Assembly (NCBI RefSeq): GCF_036013745.1
Contig: NZ_CP107880.1
Coordinates: 62,001 to 126,000, forward strand
Reading direction: 5' to 3'
DNA: 64,000 nt
Origin: Streptomyces sp. NBC_00483
GTDB taxonomy: Bacteria; Actinomycetota; Actinomycetes; Streptomycetales; Streptomycetaceae
The first letter of the stretch is position 1. Each line of letters begins with the position of its first letter. The notes below the pieces were generated by a model. It searched no databases. It saw nothing but the letters and a program-made list of their open reading frames with translations, and was not told the DNA's origin. Shown one piece after another: positions 1 to 7,677 of this stretch. The position numbers and the translations under genes are program-made.

Positions 1-980
1 GCCAGGGTCGCAGGGGACCAGCGGGGGTCGCGGTCCTTGTCGATGATCTGGGCGCGGATGCCCTCGGGCAGGTCGTGGGTGTCCAGGGCCGCGCTGATCA
101 CCCGGTATTCCTGGTCGAGTACCTGCTCCAGCGTGTCGAGGCGGGCCGCGCGGCGCAGGGACTCAAGGGTCGCCTTTACGGCCATGGGCGACCGGGAGAG
201 GATCAGGTCCGCCGCCTCCTTGGCGGCGACGTCGCCGGTGGCGAAGAGCCGCTCGACGATCTCCTCGACCGTGTCCGCGGCGTAGCAGTCGTCGATCCAG
301 GACCGCTGCTCGGCGAGGTCTCCGGGCGGTGCCTGCTGCGTGTGGCGTGCGACGACCTCGCCCGGCTGCTCCGCCCCGGCCAGCTCGCGCAGCAGCTGGG
401 GCAGGGCCTCGGACGGTACGTAGTGGTCGGCGAGGCCGCACAGCAGCGCGTCGGCCGCGCCGACCGCCATGCCTGTGAGCGCCAGGTGGGTGCCGAGGTG
501 TCCGGGCGCGCGTGTGAACAGGTACGTGCCGCCGACGTCGGGGACCAGGCCGATGCCGACCTCGGGCATCGCGACCTTCGAGCGTTCGGTGACGATCCGG
601 ATGCTTCCGTGCGCGGACAGGCCGACGCCGCCGCCCATGACGATGCCGTCCATGACGGCGACGTAGGGCTTCGGGTAGTGCGCGATAAGGGAGTTGAGCC
701 GGTACTCGTCGCGCAGGAAGGCCGCCGACGCCCGGTGGTCACCGCTGCGCGCGTCGTCGTGGAAGAGCCGGATGTCGGCGCCCGCGCACAGGCCCCGCTC
801 CCCCGCGCCCTGGAGCACGACGGTCCCGACGGCGGGGTCGTCCGCCCAGGTGTCGAGTGCCTCCGCGAGGGATCGCAGCATGGCGTGGGTGAGCGAGTTC
901 AGGGCCCGGGGCCGGTTCAGGGTGAGGTACGCGGCGCGTCCCTCCACGGCCCGCAGGACGGGGGCGTCGTCGGAGCTCAA
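1..980 (-). CDS. 3-hydroxyisobutyryl-CoA hydrolase (enoyl-CoA hydratase/isomerase family), 3' end cut by window edge
   Basis: Crotonase-fold hydrolase that would release free 3-hydroxyisobutyrate from its CoA ester in valine breakdown, in the cytosol. About 326 residues are visible. The oxyanion-hole segment ERGLCAGADIRLF lies near residues 61-73 and MDGIVMGGGVGLS near 110-122. AMPEVGIGLVPDVGG (residues 137-151) holds the conserved Glu140 and Asp148 that separate this family from ordinary enoyl-CoA hydratases. The start is TTG at 980, chosen because GGAAGGA lies about 9 bases upstream and no ATG or GTG fits the N-terminus. It is divergent from the RpiR gene. The neighbouring 3-hydroxyisobutyrate dehydrogenase-like gene would use its product. 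Confidence 0.88.
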   Translation of the reverse strand, partial: MSSDDAPVLRAVEGRAAYLTLNRPRALNSLTHAMLRSLAEALDTWADDPAVGTVVLQGAGERGLCAGADIRLFHDDARSGDHRASAAFLRDEYRLNSLIAHYPKPYVAVMDGIVMGGGVGLSAHGSIRIVTERSKVAMPEVGIGLVPDVGGTYLFTRAPGHLGTHLALTGMAVGAADALLCGLADHYVPSEALPQLLRELAGAEQPGEVVARHTQQAPPGDLAEQRSWIDDCYAADTVEEIVERLFATGDVAAKEAADLILSRSPMAVKATLESLRRAARLDTLEQVLDQEYRVISAALDTHDLPEGIRAQIIDKDRDPRWSPATL

Positions 981-1065
981 CGGTGGTTCCTTCCGGTGAA
1001 GATCACGGCAGGACCATCTCTATCACCTGCGGCGGCGTGGACGACGGGCCGAGCGAGGGGTTCCC

Positions 1066-1113
1066 GCAATTGGAATTGCGAGGTACGTTTATGCAATCGC
1101 ACTTGCAGATTGC
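1066..1113. promoter_or_regulatory. Two inverted repeats, candidate RpiR operator
   Basis: GCAATT-GG-AATTGC (1066-1079) is a perfect inverted repeat. GCAATC (1093-1098) and GATTGC (1108-1113) form a second one with a 9-base spacer. Both lie between the divergent hydrolase and RpiR genes, within 75 bases of the RpiR start. They are the most A/T-rich spot in the interval. Control by the adjacent RpiR protein is inferred from position. Confidence 0.5.
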
Positions 1114-1136
1114 CTCTCTCTCAGAAAGCAACGCCC

Positions 1137-2009
1137 GTGCCTTCACCTCGCACCCCCAAGAACCCCGGCCAGGCCGACTGGCTGGGCGACGCCCTGCCCG
1201 ACGTGCCCCTGTCCAAGGCCCAGACCCGCGTCGTCGACGTCATCGTGCGCAATCCGCAGCTCGCCTCGTACGCCGAGATCGCGCAGATCGCCGAGCGGGC
1301 GGACGTGAACAGCTCCACGGTCGTCCGGGCCGCGCAGACCCTGGGCTACCAGGGCTGGCCCGACCTGCAGCGGGAGCTGCGCGCACGGTACCTGGTGCAG
1401 ATCTCCACCGAGGACACGCTCACCGAGCACGGCGAGCACCGCAGCCCGCTGCACGACGCGCTGTCGCACGACCTCGAGAACCTGCGGCAGACCCTCGAGA
1501 GCAATTCCGCGGCGGAGGCCGAGGCCGCCATCGCGGCGCTGGCCGGGGCCCGGTCGATCCTCGTCATCGGCGTCGGTTCCTTCGCGGGTCCCGCCACCGT
1601 GATGGCACACCTCGGCTCCACCATGGGCTACCCGATCACGCTGGAGAACCGGGCCGGTGTGCACCTGGCCTCGGCGGTGAACAACGTCGGGCCGGGTGAT
1701 GTGCTCCTGGTCGTCAACATGTGGCGCTCCACGAAGCAGGTCATCGCCGCCGCGGAGTCCGCCCACGAGGCCGGGGCCACCGTCGTCGCGATCACCGATA
1801 TGCGCCGCGGGCGGCTCGCCACCGCCATCGCCGACCACCTGCTGATCGTGCCGTCCGAAGGCATCTCGTTCTTCCAGTCCGTCACCGCCGCCACGTCGGT
1901 GGTCTACGGGCTGCTCGCCGGCATGCAGGAGGCGCAGCCCGAGCGCAGCCGCGCCGCGATCCGCCGCACCCAGCAGCTGTGGCGGGACCTGGACATCTAT
2001 CTCGACTGA
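1137..2009 (+). CDS. RpiR-family transcriptional regulator (HTH + SIS)
   Basis: A 290-residue DNA-binding regulator. The N-terminal HTH_6 domain (about 20-95) contains SYAEIAQIAERADVNSSTVVRAA. A C-terminal SIS domain (about 135-260), with GARSILVIGVGSFAGPATV, senses phosphosugar-like ligands in known family members. The frame is open far upstream because of high G+C. GTG at 1137 was chosen because AGAAAG precedes it and the protein then has the usual family length. It reads towards the dehydrogenase, aldehyde dehydrogenase, amidohydrolase and DUF3100 genes, with 59 bases to the next start, so it is probably their local regulator. The ligand is unknown. Confidence 0.85.
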   Translation: MPSPRTPKNPGQADWLGDALPDVPLSKAQTRVVDVIVRNPQLASYAEIAQIAERADVNSSTVVRAAQTLGYQGWPDLQRELRARYLVQISTEDTLTEHGEHRSPLHDALSHDLENLRQTLESNSAAEAEAAIAALAGARSILVIGVGSFAGPATVMAHLGSTMGYPITLENRAGVHLASAVNNVGPGDVLLVVNMWRSTKQVIAAAESAHEAGATVVAITDMRRGRLATAIADHLLIVPSEGISFFQSVTAATSVVYGLLAGMQEAQPERSRAAIRRTQQLWRDLDIYLD

Positions 2010-2068
2010 CACCCCGAGCGGCGGGGGCTCCACGCCTGATTGCCCCCTCCCTCCCGCAAGGAGCACAG

Positions 2069-2938
2069 ATGAGCAAGCACATCGCCGTCGTCGGCCTCGG
2101 TTCGATGGGCGGCGCCATGGCCACCGCTCTGGTCGCCGCCGGCTGGCAGGTCCGGGGGTACGACCCCTCTCCCGCGGCGCGGGCCACCGCGCAGGAAGCC
2201 GGGGTCGACGCCGTCGACACACTCGAGGAGCTCGCCGGCACCCCGTACGTGGTGCTGTCCCTGCCCTCGGCCCAGGTCGTCGAGGCGAGCCTGCCCACCC
2301 TGCTGGACCGCCCGGGCTCGGTGGCGGTGGTCGACACCACGACGTCGCAGCCCGACACCTCGGCCGCGTGTGCGGCGCTCGCGGCGGAGCGGGGTGTGTC
2401 GTTCGTCGACGCGCCCGTCTCAGGTGGCCGCACCGGCGCCGTCGCCGGTCGGCTGACCGCGTTCGTGGGCGCCGAGCCGGACGCCCTCGATGCCGCGCGA
2501 CCGGTCCTCGATGCCCTCACCGGCGGCCAGTTCCGGCACCTCGGCGGGCCCGGCTCGGGCAACGTGGTCAAGCTGCTCAACAACATGCTGGCCGCGGTCA
2601 ACCTGGTGGCGGTCGGCGAGGCGCTGGCCGTCGCGAAGTCCTACGGCGTCGACCCGGCCGCCTCCGCCGCCGGAATCAGTGGCGCGTCCGGTGCCAGCAA
2701 GGCGTCCGCCGCCATGTATCCGGACTGGGTGCTCAGCGGCACGTACGACTCCGGGTTCTCGCTCGGACTGATGGCGCGCGATGCCGCCCTCGCCGTCGAG
2801 ACCGCGAAGCAGCGTGGTGAGACACCTCAGTTGCTGGCCGCCGCGAGCGAGCGGTGGCAGGAGGCCCTGGCCGAACTGGGCCCGGCCGCCGACTTCTCCG
2901 AGATAGCCCGCACCGTCGCACCGACCCTCACGCGTTAA
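2069..2938 (+). CDS. 3-hydroxyisobutyrate dehydrogenase-like NAD(P)-dependent oxidoreductase
   Basis: A 289-residue beta-hydroxyacid dehydrogenase. It has GLGSMG (9-14) for NAD(P) binding, VDAPVSGG (113-120) for substrate binding, and GSGNVVKLLNN with catalytic Lys168. It would oxidise a 3-hydroxy acid to a semialdehyde. The ATG at 2069 follows AAGGAG with 5 bases between. It is the second gene of the RpiR cassette, and the aldehyde dehydrogenase starts 13 bases downstream, so the pair could run a hydroxy acid to semialdehyde to acid sequence. The family also covers tartronate semialdehyde reductases and 6-phosphogluconate-type enzymes, so 3-hydroxyisobutyrate is a likely substrate, not a proven one. 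Confidence 0.85.
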   Translation: MSKHIAVVGLGSMGGAMATALVAAGWQVRGYDPSPAARATAQEAGVDAVDTLEELAGTPYVVLSLPSAQVVEASLPTLLDRPGSVAVVDTTTSQPDTSAACAALAAERGVSFVDAPVSGGRTGAVAGRLTAFVGAEPDALDAARPVLDALTGGQFRHLGGPGSGNVVKLLNNMLAAVNLVAVGEALAVAKSYGVDPAASAAGISGASGASKASAAMYPDWVLSGTYDSGFSLGLMARDAALAVETAKQRGETPQLLAAASERWQEALAELGPAADFSEIARTVAPTLTR

Positions 2939-2951
2939 GGACCGACGCACC

Positions 2952-4508
2952 ATGAACAGCACGATTTTCTCGATCGGCTCCGCGACCTCCGGTGCCGCCA
3001 CCGCCCGCGCGGCGCTGGACGCCCACTTCCCGCAGGGACTCGGCTCGTATCTCGACGGCCAGGTCGTCCCCGGCCGCGGCGAGGCCGTCCGTCTCACGTC
3101 CGCCGCCACCTCGGAGTGGGTGGCCGACTACGCGGACGCCGGTACGGAGGGCGCCGACGCCGTCCTCGCGAGCGCGGTCCGCGGCGCCGAGGTGTGGGCC
3201 GCCACCGACCCCTTCGAGCGCGCGGCGATCCTGCGCGAGGTCTCCCGCACCGTCGCCGAGCACGTCGAGGAACTCGCGGCGCTGGAGTCCGCCACCACCG
3301 GCAAGCCGATCCGCGACACCCGCGGCGAGGCCGCCAAGGTCGCCGAGATGTTCGGCTACTACGCGGGCTGGGCGGACAAGCTGCTCGGACACACCATCCC
3401 GGTCCCCGGCAACTGGCACACGTACACCGAGCGGGTCCCGTGGGGTGTCGTCGTGGCGATCACTCCGTGGAACGCGCCGCTGTTCACCGGGGGCTGGAAC
3501 TCGGCGGCGCCGCTCGCCGCGGGCAACGCGGTCGTCGTCAAGCCCAGCGAGTTCACGCCCGCCTCCACTGTGCGCCTGGCGCAGCTGGCACACGAGGCCG
3601 GGCTGCCGGACGGTGTGTTCAACGTCGCCACGGGTCTGGGTTCCACGGTCGGTGCCACCCTCACCAGTGACGCGCGGGTCGGGAAGGTGTCCTTCATCGG
3701 CTCGGTGGGCACGGGGCGGCGGGTGGCCGTCGCGGCGGCGGCCACGGGCATCCCGACGGTCCTTGAACTCGGCGGCAAGAGCGCCAACATCGTGTTCGCC
3801 GACGCCGATCTGGACCGGGCGGCGGACGGCGCCGTGTCCGCGATCTTCTCCGGGGCCGGACAGTCGTGTGTGGCCGGTTCGCGGCTGCTGGTGGAGCGGT
3901 CGGTGCACGCCGAGTTCGTGGCGCGCGTCGCGGAGCGGGCGGCCCGGCTGCGGGTCGGCGATCCGCTGGACCCGGGGACCGAGGTCGGCCCGATCATCAC
4001 GGAGTCACAGTTCGCCACGGTCACCTCGCTCGTCGAGGCGGGCATCACGGGCGGCGCCCGCCGCGCCACGGCGGCGAGCCTCCCCACCCAGGTCACCAAC
4101 TCACCGCTCGCGGACGGCCGTTGGGTCCTGCCCACCGTGCTGGACGGAGTCAGCCCCGCCAATGTGCTGGAGACCACCGAGGTGTTCGGCCCGGTCGTCG
4201 GGGTCGACTCCTTCTTCACCGAGGCCGAGGCCATCGAGCGCGCCAACGCCACCACCTTCGGGCTCGCGGGCGCGGTGTGGACCCAGGACGTCGCGCGGGC
4301 CCACCATGTGGCTCGCTCGGTGAAGGCAGGTACCTTCTGGATCAACTCGTACAAGACGATCCACGTGGCCGTGCCCTTCGGTGGCTTCGGCGACTCCGGG
4401 CACGGCCGGTCCTCCGGCCCCGGCGTGCTGGACGAGTACACCCAGACCAAGGCCGTGTGGACGCCCACGCGTGCCGCCGGTTCCCCGTTCCCGTCGCTGA
4501 GCTACTGA
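2952..4508 (+). CDS. NAD(P)-dependent aldehyde dehydrogenase
   Basis: A 518-residue member of the aldehyde dehydrogenase superfamily that oxidises an aldehyde to its acid. The sequence shows TPWNAP (171-176), the cofactor-binding FIGSVGTGRRV (249-258), the general base in LELGGKSANIVF (Glu272), and the catalytic cysteine in GAGQSCVAGSRL (Cys306). The start is ATG 2952 with AAGGA about 10 bases upstream, overlapping the end of the previous gene. It resembles betaine-aldehyde or muconate-semialdehyde dehydrogenases more than the CoA-acylating methylmalonate semialdehyde enzyme. It may therefore not complete classical valine catabolism despite the neighbouring hydrolase and dehydrogenase. Confidence 0.88.
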   Translation: MNSTIFSIGSATSGAATARAALDAHFPQGLGSYLDGQVVPGRGEAVRLTSAATSEWVADYADAGTEGADAVLASAVRGAEVWAATDPFERAAILREVSRTVAEHVEELAALESATTGKPIRDTRGEAAKVAEMFGYYAGWADKLLGHTIPVPGNWHTYTERVPWGVVVAITPWNAPLFTGGWNSAAPLAAGNAVVVKPSEFTPASTVRLAQLAHEAGLPDGVFNVATGLGSTVGATLTSDARVGKVSFIGSVGTGRRVAVAAAATGIPTVLELGGKSANIVFADADLDRAADGAVSAIFSGAGQSCVAGSRLLVERSVHAEFVARVAERAARLRVGDPLDPGTEVGPIITESQFATVTSLVEAGITGGARRATAASLPTQVTNSPLADGRWVLPTVLDGVSPANVLETTEVFGPVVGVDSFFTEAEAIERANATTFGLAGAVWTQDVARAHHVARSVKAGTFWINSYKTIHVAVPFGGFGDSGHGRSSGPGVLDEYTQTKAVWTPTRAAGSPFPSLSY

Positions 4509-4518
4509 GGAGTCCTCC

Positions 4519-5736
4519 ATGAGCCAGACACACACCGTCGCCGAAGGCGACCGACTCAAGAAGGACACCTCCGCCGGTGTCTCCACATGGGAGGGACAGG
4601 TACTGTCCCTGGCCCGCTCCCTGCACGCCCGTCCCGAGCTCTCCTTCGAGGAGACCGAGTCAGCGGCGGCGATCACCGCGCTGCTCGCCGAGGGCGGGCT
4701 CGCGGTCGAGCACGGCACCGGCGGCCTGCCCACCGCGTTCACGGCGACGGCGGGCAGCGGCGACCTGACGGTGGCGCTGTGTGTCGAGTACGACGCGCTG
4801 CCTGGGGTCGGCCATGCCTGTGGGCACAATCTCATCGCCGGTGCGTCGGTGGCCGCGGCGCTGGCCCTGGCCCCGTACGCCGACGAGTTGGGCATCACGC
4901 TCAAGGCGATCGGCACCCCGGCCGAGGAGCACGGTGGCGGCAAGTCGCTACTCCTGGAGGCGGGCGCGTTCGACGGGGTGGGTCTGGCCCTGATGGTGCA
5001 CCCGGTGCAGGACGGTGTCTCGTACAACCCGGCGGGGACCACCGCGCAGGCGGTCGGCCGCTACCGTGCCGTGTTCTCCGGCCGTGCCGCGCACGCGGCG
5101 GCCGCGCCCCACCAGGGTGTGAACGCCGCGGACGGCGCCACCATCGCCCAGGTCGCCATCGGGCTGCTGCGTCAGCAGATCCCCGGTGACCATCGTGTGG
5201 CCCTGTTCGTGTCCGAGGCGGGCGTGGCCACGAACATCATCCCCGAGCGGGCGGTCGTCGACTTCGAGTGCCGGGCGTTCACCCTGCCCGAGTACGAGGC
5301 GCTCCTCGCCCGCGTGCGGCGCTGCTTCGAAGGGGCCGCCCTGGCGAGCGGCACCGAGGTGGTGATCGAGGCGACCGAGCCGCTGTACGAACCGCTTGTC
5401 CAGGACGACGCGTTGGCCGGGTACTGGACGGCCGCGATGGAGTCGTTCGGCCGTGACACCACGTCCACTGGCCGGCTCGGCGGCGGGTCGACCGACATGG
5501 GCAATGTCAGTCAGGTCATCCCGAGTCTGCACCCCTGGCTGAGCATCCCCGGGGCCGAAGTGCCCATCCACTCCCACGGGTTCACCGAGGTCGCCGACAC
5601 CGACGCGGCGTACGAGCTGATGCTCGAAGCGGCCCTCGCGCTCGCCTGGACCGTCGTCGACGCGGCGGGCGATCCCGAGCAGCGTGCCCGGTTCGAGGGC
5701 GCCGCCTACCACCGTGACATCAGAAGGGCCGGGTGA
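4519..5736 (+). CDS. M20-family metallo-amidohydrolase (AbgB-like)
   Basis: A 405-residue zinc-dependent amidohydrolase that splits an amide bond to an acyl group or amino acid. The metal-binding HACGHN is at 99-104, and TPAEEHGGGK (133-142) supplies the catalytic Glu and a metal ligand. A second histidine pair lies near the C-terminus in IPIHSHGF-like sequence. ATG 4519 follows GAGGAG with 6 bases between and is 10 bases after the aldehyde dehydrogenase stop. The closest familiar group is the p-aminobenzoyl-glutamate hydrolase/amidohydrolase set. Its position in front of a DUF3100 membrane protein suggests that an imported amide is cleaved here and its aldehyde or hydroxy acid part oxidised by the upstream enzymes. 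Confidence 0.87.
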   Translation: MSQTHTVAEGDRLKKDTSAGVSTWEGQVLSLARSLHARPELSFEETESAAAITALLAEGGLAVEHGTGGLPTAFTATAGSGDLTVALCVEYDALPGVGHACGHNLIAGASVAAALALAPYADELGITLKAIGTPAEEHGGGKSLLLEAGAFDGVGLALMVHPVQDGVSYNPAGTTAQAVGRYRAVFSGRAAHAAAAPHQGVNAADGATIAQVAIGLLRQQIPGDHRVALFVSEAGVATNIIPERAVVDFECRAFTLPEYEALLARVRRCFEGAALASGTEVVIEATEPLYEPLVQDDALAGYWTAAMESFGRDTTSTGRLGGGSTDMGNVSQVIPSLHPWLSIPGAEVPIHSHGFTEVADTDAAYELMLEAALALAWTVVDAAGDPEQRARFEGAAYHRDIRRAG

Positions 5737-5740
5737 CGAC

Positions 5741-7087
5741 ATGTCCACCCTCGTCAAGCCGAACGACCGCGGCACGCGGACCCGTCAGACGCTGCCGATC
5801 GCCGGGCTCGCCCTGGTGATCGCGCTGGTCGTGCAGTTCATCGGTGAACTCGACATCGACCTGGGCATCGGCTCCATCATCATCTTCCCCATGGTGTGGG
5901 GCCTGTTGCTGGGCCTGTTGGTGTCGATCCAGAAGTTCCGGCCGCTGGGCATCGATCTGCAGAAGGTGGCGGCCGCGCTCGTCGGCGTCGCGGTGATGAT
6001 CCTGGTCGCCCGGCTGGCGTTCAACATCGGTCCCAGCCTGCCGACGCTCGCCGACGCCGGTCCCGCGCTGCTGCTCCAGGAGATCGGGCATCTGCTCGGC
6101 ACGGTCGCGATCGCGCTGCCGCTCGCCGTGCTGCTGCGCATGGGCAAGGCGACGGTGGGCGCCACGTTCTCCCTGGACCGCGAGCCGTCGTTCGCGATGG
6201 TCTCGGAGAAGTACGGCCCCGATTCGGATCAGTACCGCGGTGTGCTCGCCATGTATGTGTTCGGCACGATGTTCGGAGCGGTGTTCATCACGCTCCTGAC
6301 CTCGCTGATCTCGAACTGGAACATCTTCGACCCGCTGGCCCTGGCGATGGGCGCCGGTGTCGGCTCGGGATCGATGATGGCCGCGTCCTCCGCGAGTATC
6401 GTGGCCGCCTATCCCGGCGACGAGCAGGCCATCCTGGGCATGGCCGCGGTCTCGAACCTGATCACGACGATCCTCGGTGTGTACGTCGGCATCTATCTGG
6501 CGCTGCCGCTGGCCGACCGCTTCTACCGTTTCCTGACACGTCGTGGGCGTGAGGAGGCGACAGAGGCCGCACCGACCGAGCCGCACGAGGCGGAGCAGAG
6601 CGCTGCGGAGAACCGGGCCTTCCGGGAGCAAGTGGCCTCGGCGGCGGGCGAGATCAAGCTGCCGCTCTGGCTGTCGCTCGGCGTGCTGACGGTGCTCGGC
6701 ATCGGCACCGCCTCCGTCGCTGCGGGGCACATCAGCCTGGACATCATCGGCGGTTACGCCGTGCTGCTGGCCCTGGTGCTGGTCGGGCTCATCCTGGCCA
6801 AGGTCAGCCGGAAGATCTCGGCGATCGTGTGGATCACCACCGTCGGCGCGTACGTGTCCAGCCCGTGGTTCTTCGCCTCGGACACGCTGAACCGCCTTGT
6901 GTCGTCGGTGGACTTCCTGTCCATCGCGACGATCATGCTGACGCTGGCGGGGCTCTCCCTCGGAAAGGATCTGCCGCTGCTGCGCCGCATCGGTTGGAAG
7001 ATCGTCCCGGTCGGACTCGTGGCCATCACCGCGTCGTTCCTGCTCTCGGTGGTCATCGCCGAGTTCACGCTCGGGGCGTGGGGATAG
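5741..7087 (+). CDS. DUF3100-type polytopic membrane protein, putative transporter
   Basis: A 448-residue integral membrane protein with roughly ten hydrophobic segments. A charged, Glu-rich cytoplasmic loop (near 270-310, REEATEAAPTEPHEAEQ) splits it into two halves. The segment GAGVGSGSMMAASSASIVAAYPGDEQ in the first half is the most conserved-looking part and resembles a transport core. I recognise it as DUF3100, a family of unknown function often found beside M20 peptidases. ATG 5741 lies 4 bases after the amidohydrolase stop, so the two are probably coupled. Uptake of the amidohydrolase substrate, or export of a product, is inference. Confidence 0.75.
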   Translation: MSTLVKPNDRGTRTRQTLPIAGLALVIALVVQFIGELDIDLGIGSIIIFPMVWGLLLGLLVSIQKFRPLGIDLQKVAAALVGVAVMILVARLAFNIGPSLPTLADAGPALLLQEIGHLLGTVAIALPLAVLLRMGKATVGATFSLDREPSFAMVSEKYGPDSDQYRGVLAMYVFGTMFGAVFITLLTSLISNWNIFDPLALAMGAGVGSGSMMAASSASIVAAYPGDEQAILGMAAVSNLITTILGVYVGIYLALPLADRFYRFLTRRGREEATEAAPTEPHEAEQSAAENRAFREQVASAAGEIKLPLWLSLGVLTVLGIGTASVAAGHISLDIIGGYAVLLALVLVGLILAKVSRKISAIVWITTVGAYVSSPWFFASDTLNRLVSSVDFLSIATIMLTLAGLSLGKDLPLLRRIGWKIVPVGLVAITASFLLSVVIAEFTLGAWG

Positions 7088-7090
7088 GGT

Positions 7091-7145
7091 CCTTCTGACT
7101 GATCAGGGGCCTTCTGACGGATCAGGGTCCGTCGTTCGGATCAGG
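7091..7145. repeat. Short imperfect direct repeats after the DUF3100 stop
   Basis: CCTTCTGACTGATCAGGG (7091-7108) is repeated with one change at 7110-7127. A partial third copy, TTCGGATCAGG, ends near 7145. The repeats fill the 74-base gap between the convergent DUF3100 and WhiB genes. GATCAGG/CCTGA elements could also form a weak terminator hairpin. Confidence 0.6.
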
Positions 7146-7161
7146 CCCTGAGGACACCCCC

Positions 7162-7473
7162 TCACGAAACCCCCGCGTGCTCCGCTCGGACAGGCCGCTC
7201 GTGCTCGGCGCGGGCGGCCTCGAGCAGTTGCCGCCACGAGGTGACGGTCGGCCGTCGGCGCAGCAGGGCGCGACGCTCGCGCTCGGTCATCCCGCCCCAG
7301 ACCCCGTGCTGGATCCGCTGATCCAGCGCGTGGGCCAGGCATTCGGTCTTGATCACGCATCCGCCGCAGATGCGCTTGGCGCTGCTCTGCGCGGCCCCCT
7401 CGACGAACAACTCGTCCGGGTCCGTTGTGCGGCATGCCGCCTGATCCCACCTGGAAATCTGATCGTCGCGCAC
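7162..7473 (-). CDS. WhiB-family iron-sulfur transcriptional regulator
   Basis: A 103-residue WhiB-like protein. Four cysteines (Cys14, Cys36, Cys39, Cys45) are spaced to bind a [4Fe-4S] cluster. GVWGGMTERERRALLRRRP (57-75) is the conserved turn followed by the basic DNA/sigma-contact helix. WhiB proteins bind the sigma-70 family factor and regulate differentiation or redox responses in actinomycetes. The opening pattern AACRTTDPDELFV and the ERERRALLRRRPTVTSWRQLLE tail look most like WblA/WhiB4-type proteins. With no surrounding synteny I treat it as a paralogue and assign no symbol. It is monocistronic and convergent with DUF3100. Confidence 0.93.
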   Translation of the reverse strand: MRDDQISRWDQAACRTTDPDELFVEGAAQSSAKRICGGCVIKTECLAHALDQRIQHGVWGGMTERERRALLRRRPTVTSWRQLLEAARAEHERPVRAEHAGVS

Positions 7474-7677
7474 TTCTCCCGCCCCCTTCTCCGTATCGCC
7501 TCTCAGCGTAGCCGAGTCGTCACTTTAGGCCATACGTGCAGCTCGCGCACCCCACCCCCTCTGAACACACGGTCAATTGACGATCCGAAACGGACAAATG
7601 GCGTGCCGTTACGGGCAGTTCGAGGGGGTGTGGTGACGCACACATGACGGGGCAGGGGCCGGGCGCGACCGTGCAGC
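7474..7677. other. Intergenic region upstream of WhiB gene
   Basis: This 204-base gap lies between the WhiB start and the adenine deaminase stop. It is lower in G+C than its surroundings around 7500-7640, as expected for the WhiB promoter on the minus strand. I see no convincing ORF or strong hairpin in it. Confidence 0.4.

Noticed and set aside
75..1136. Long open frame continuing upstream of the RpiR gene on the plus strand
   Set aside because: It overlaps the clearly coding CoA hydrolase on the other strand and its translation is low-complexity; G+C bias keeps the frame open.
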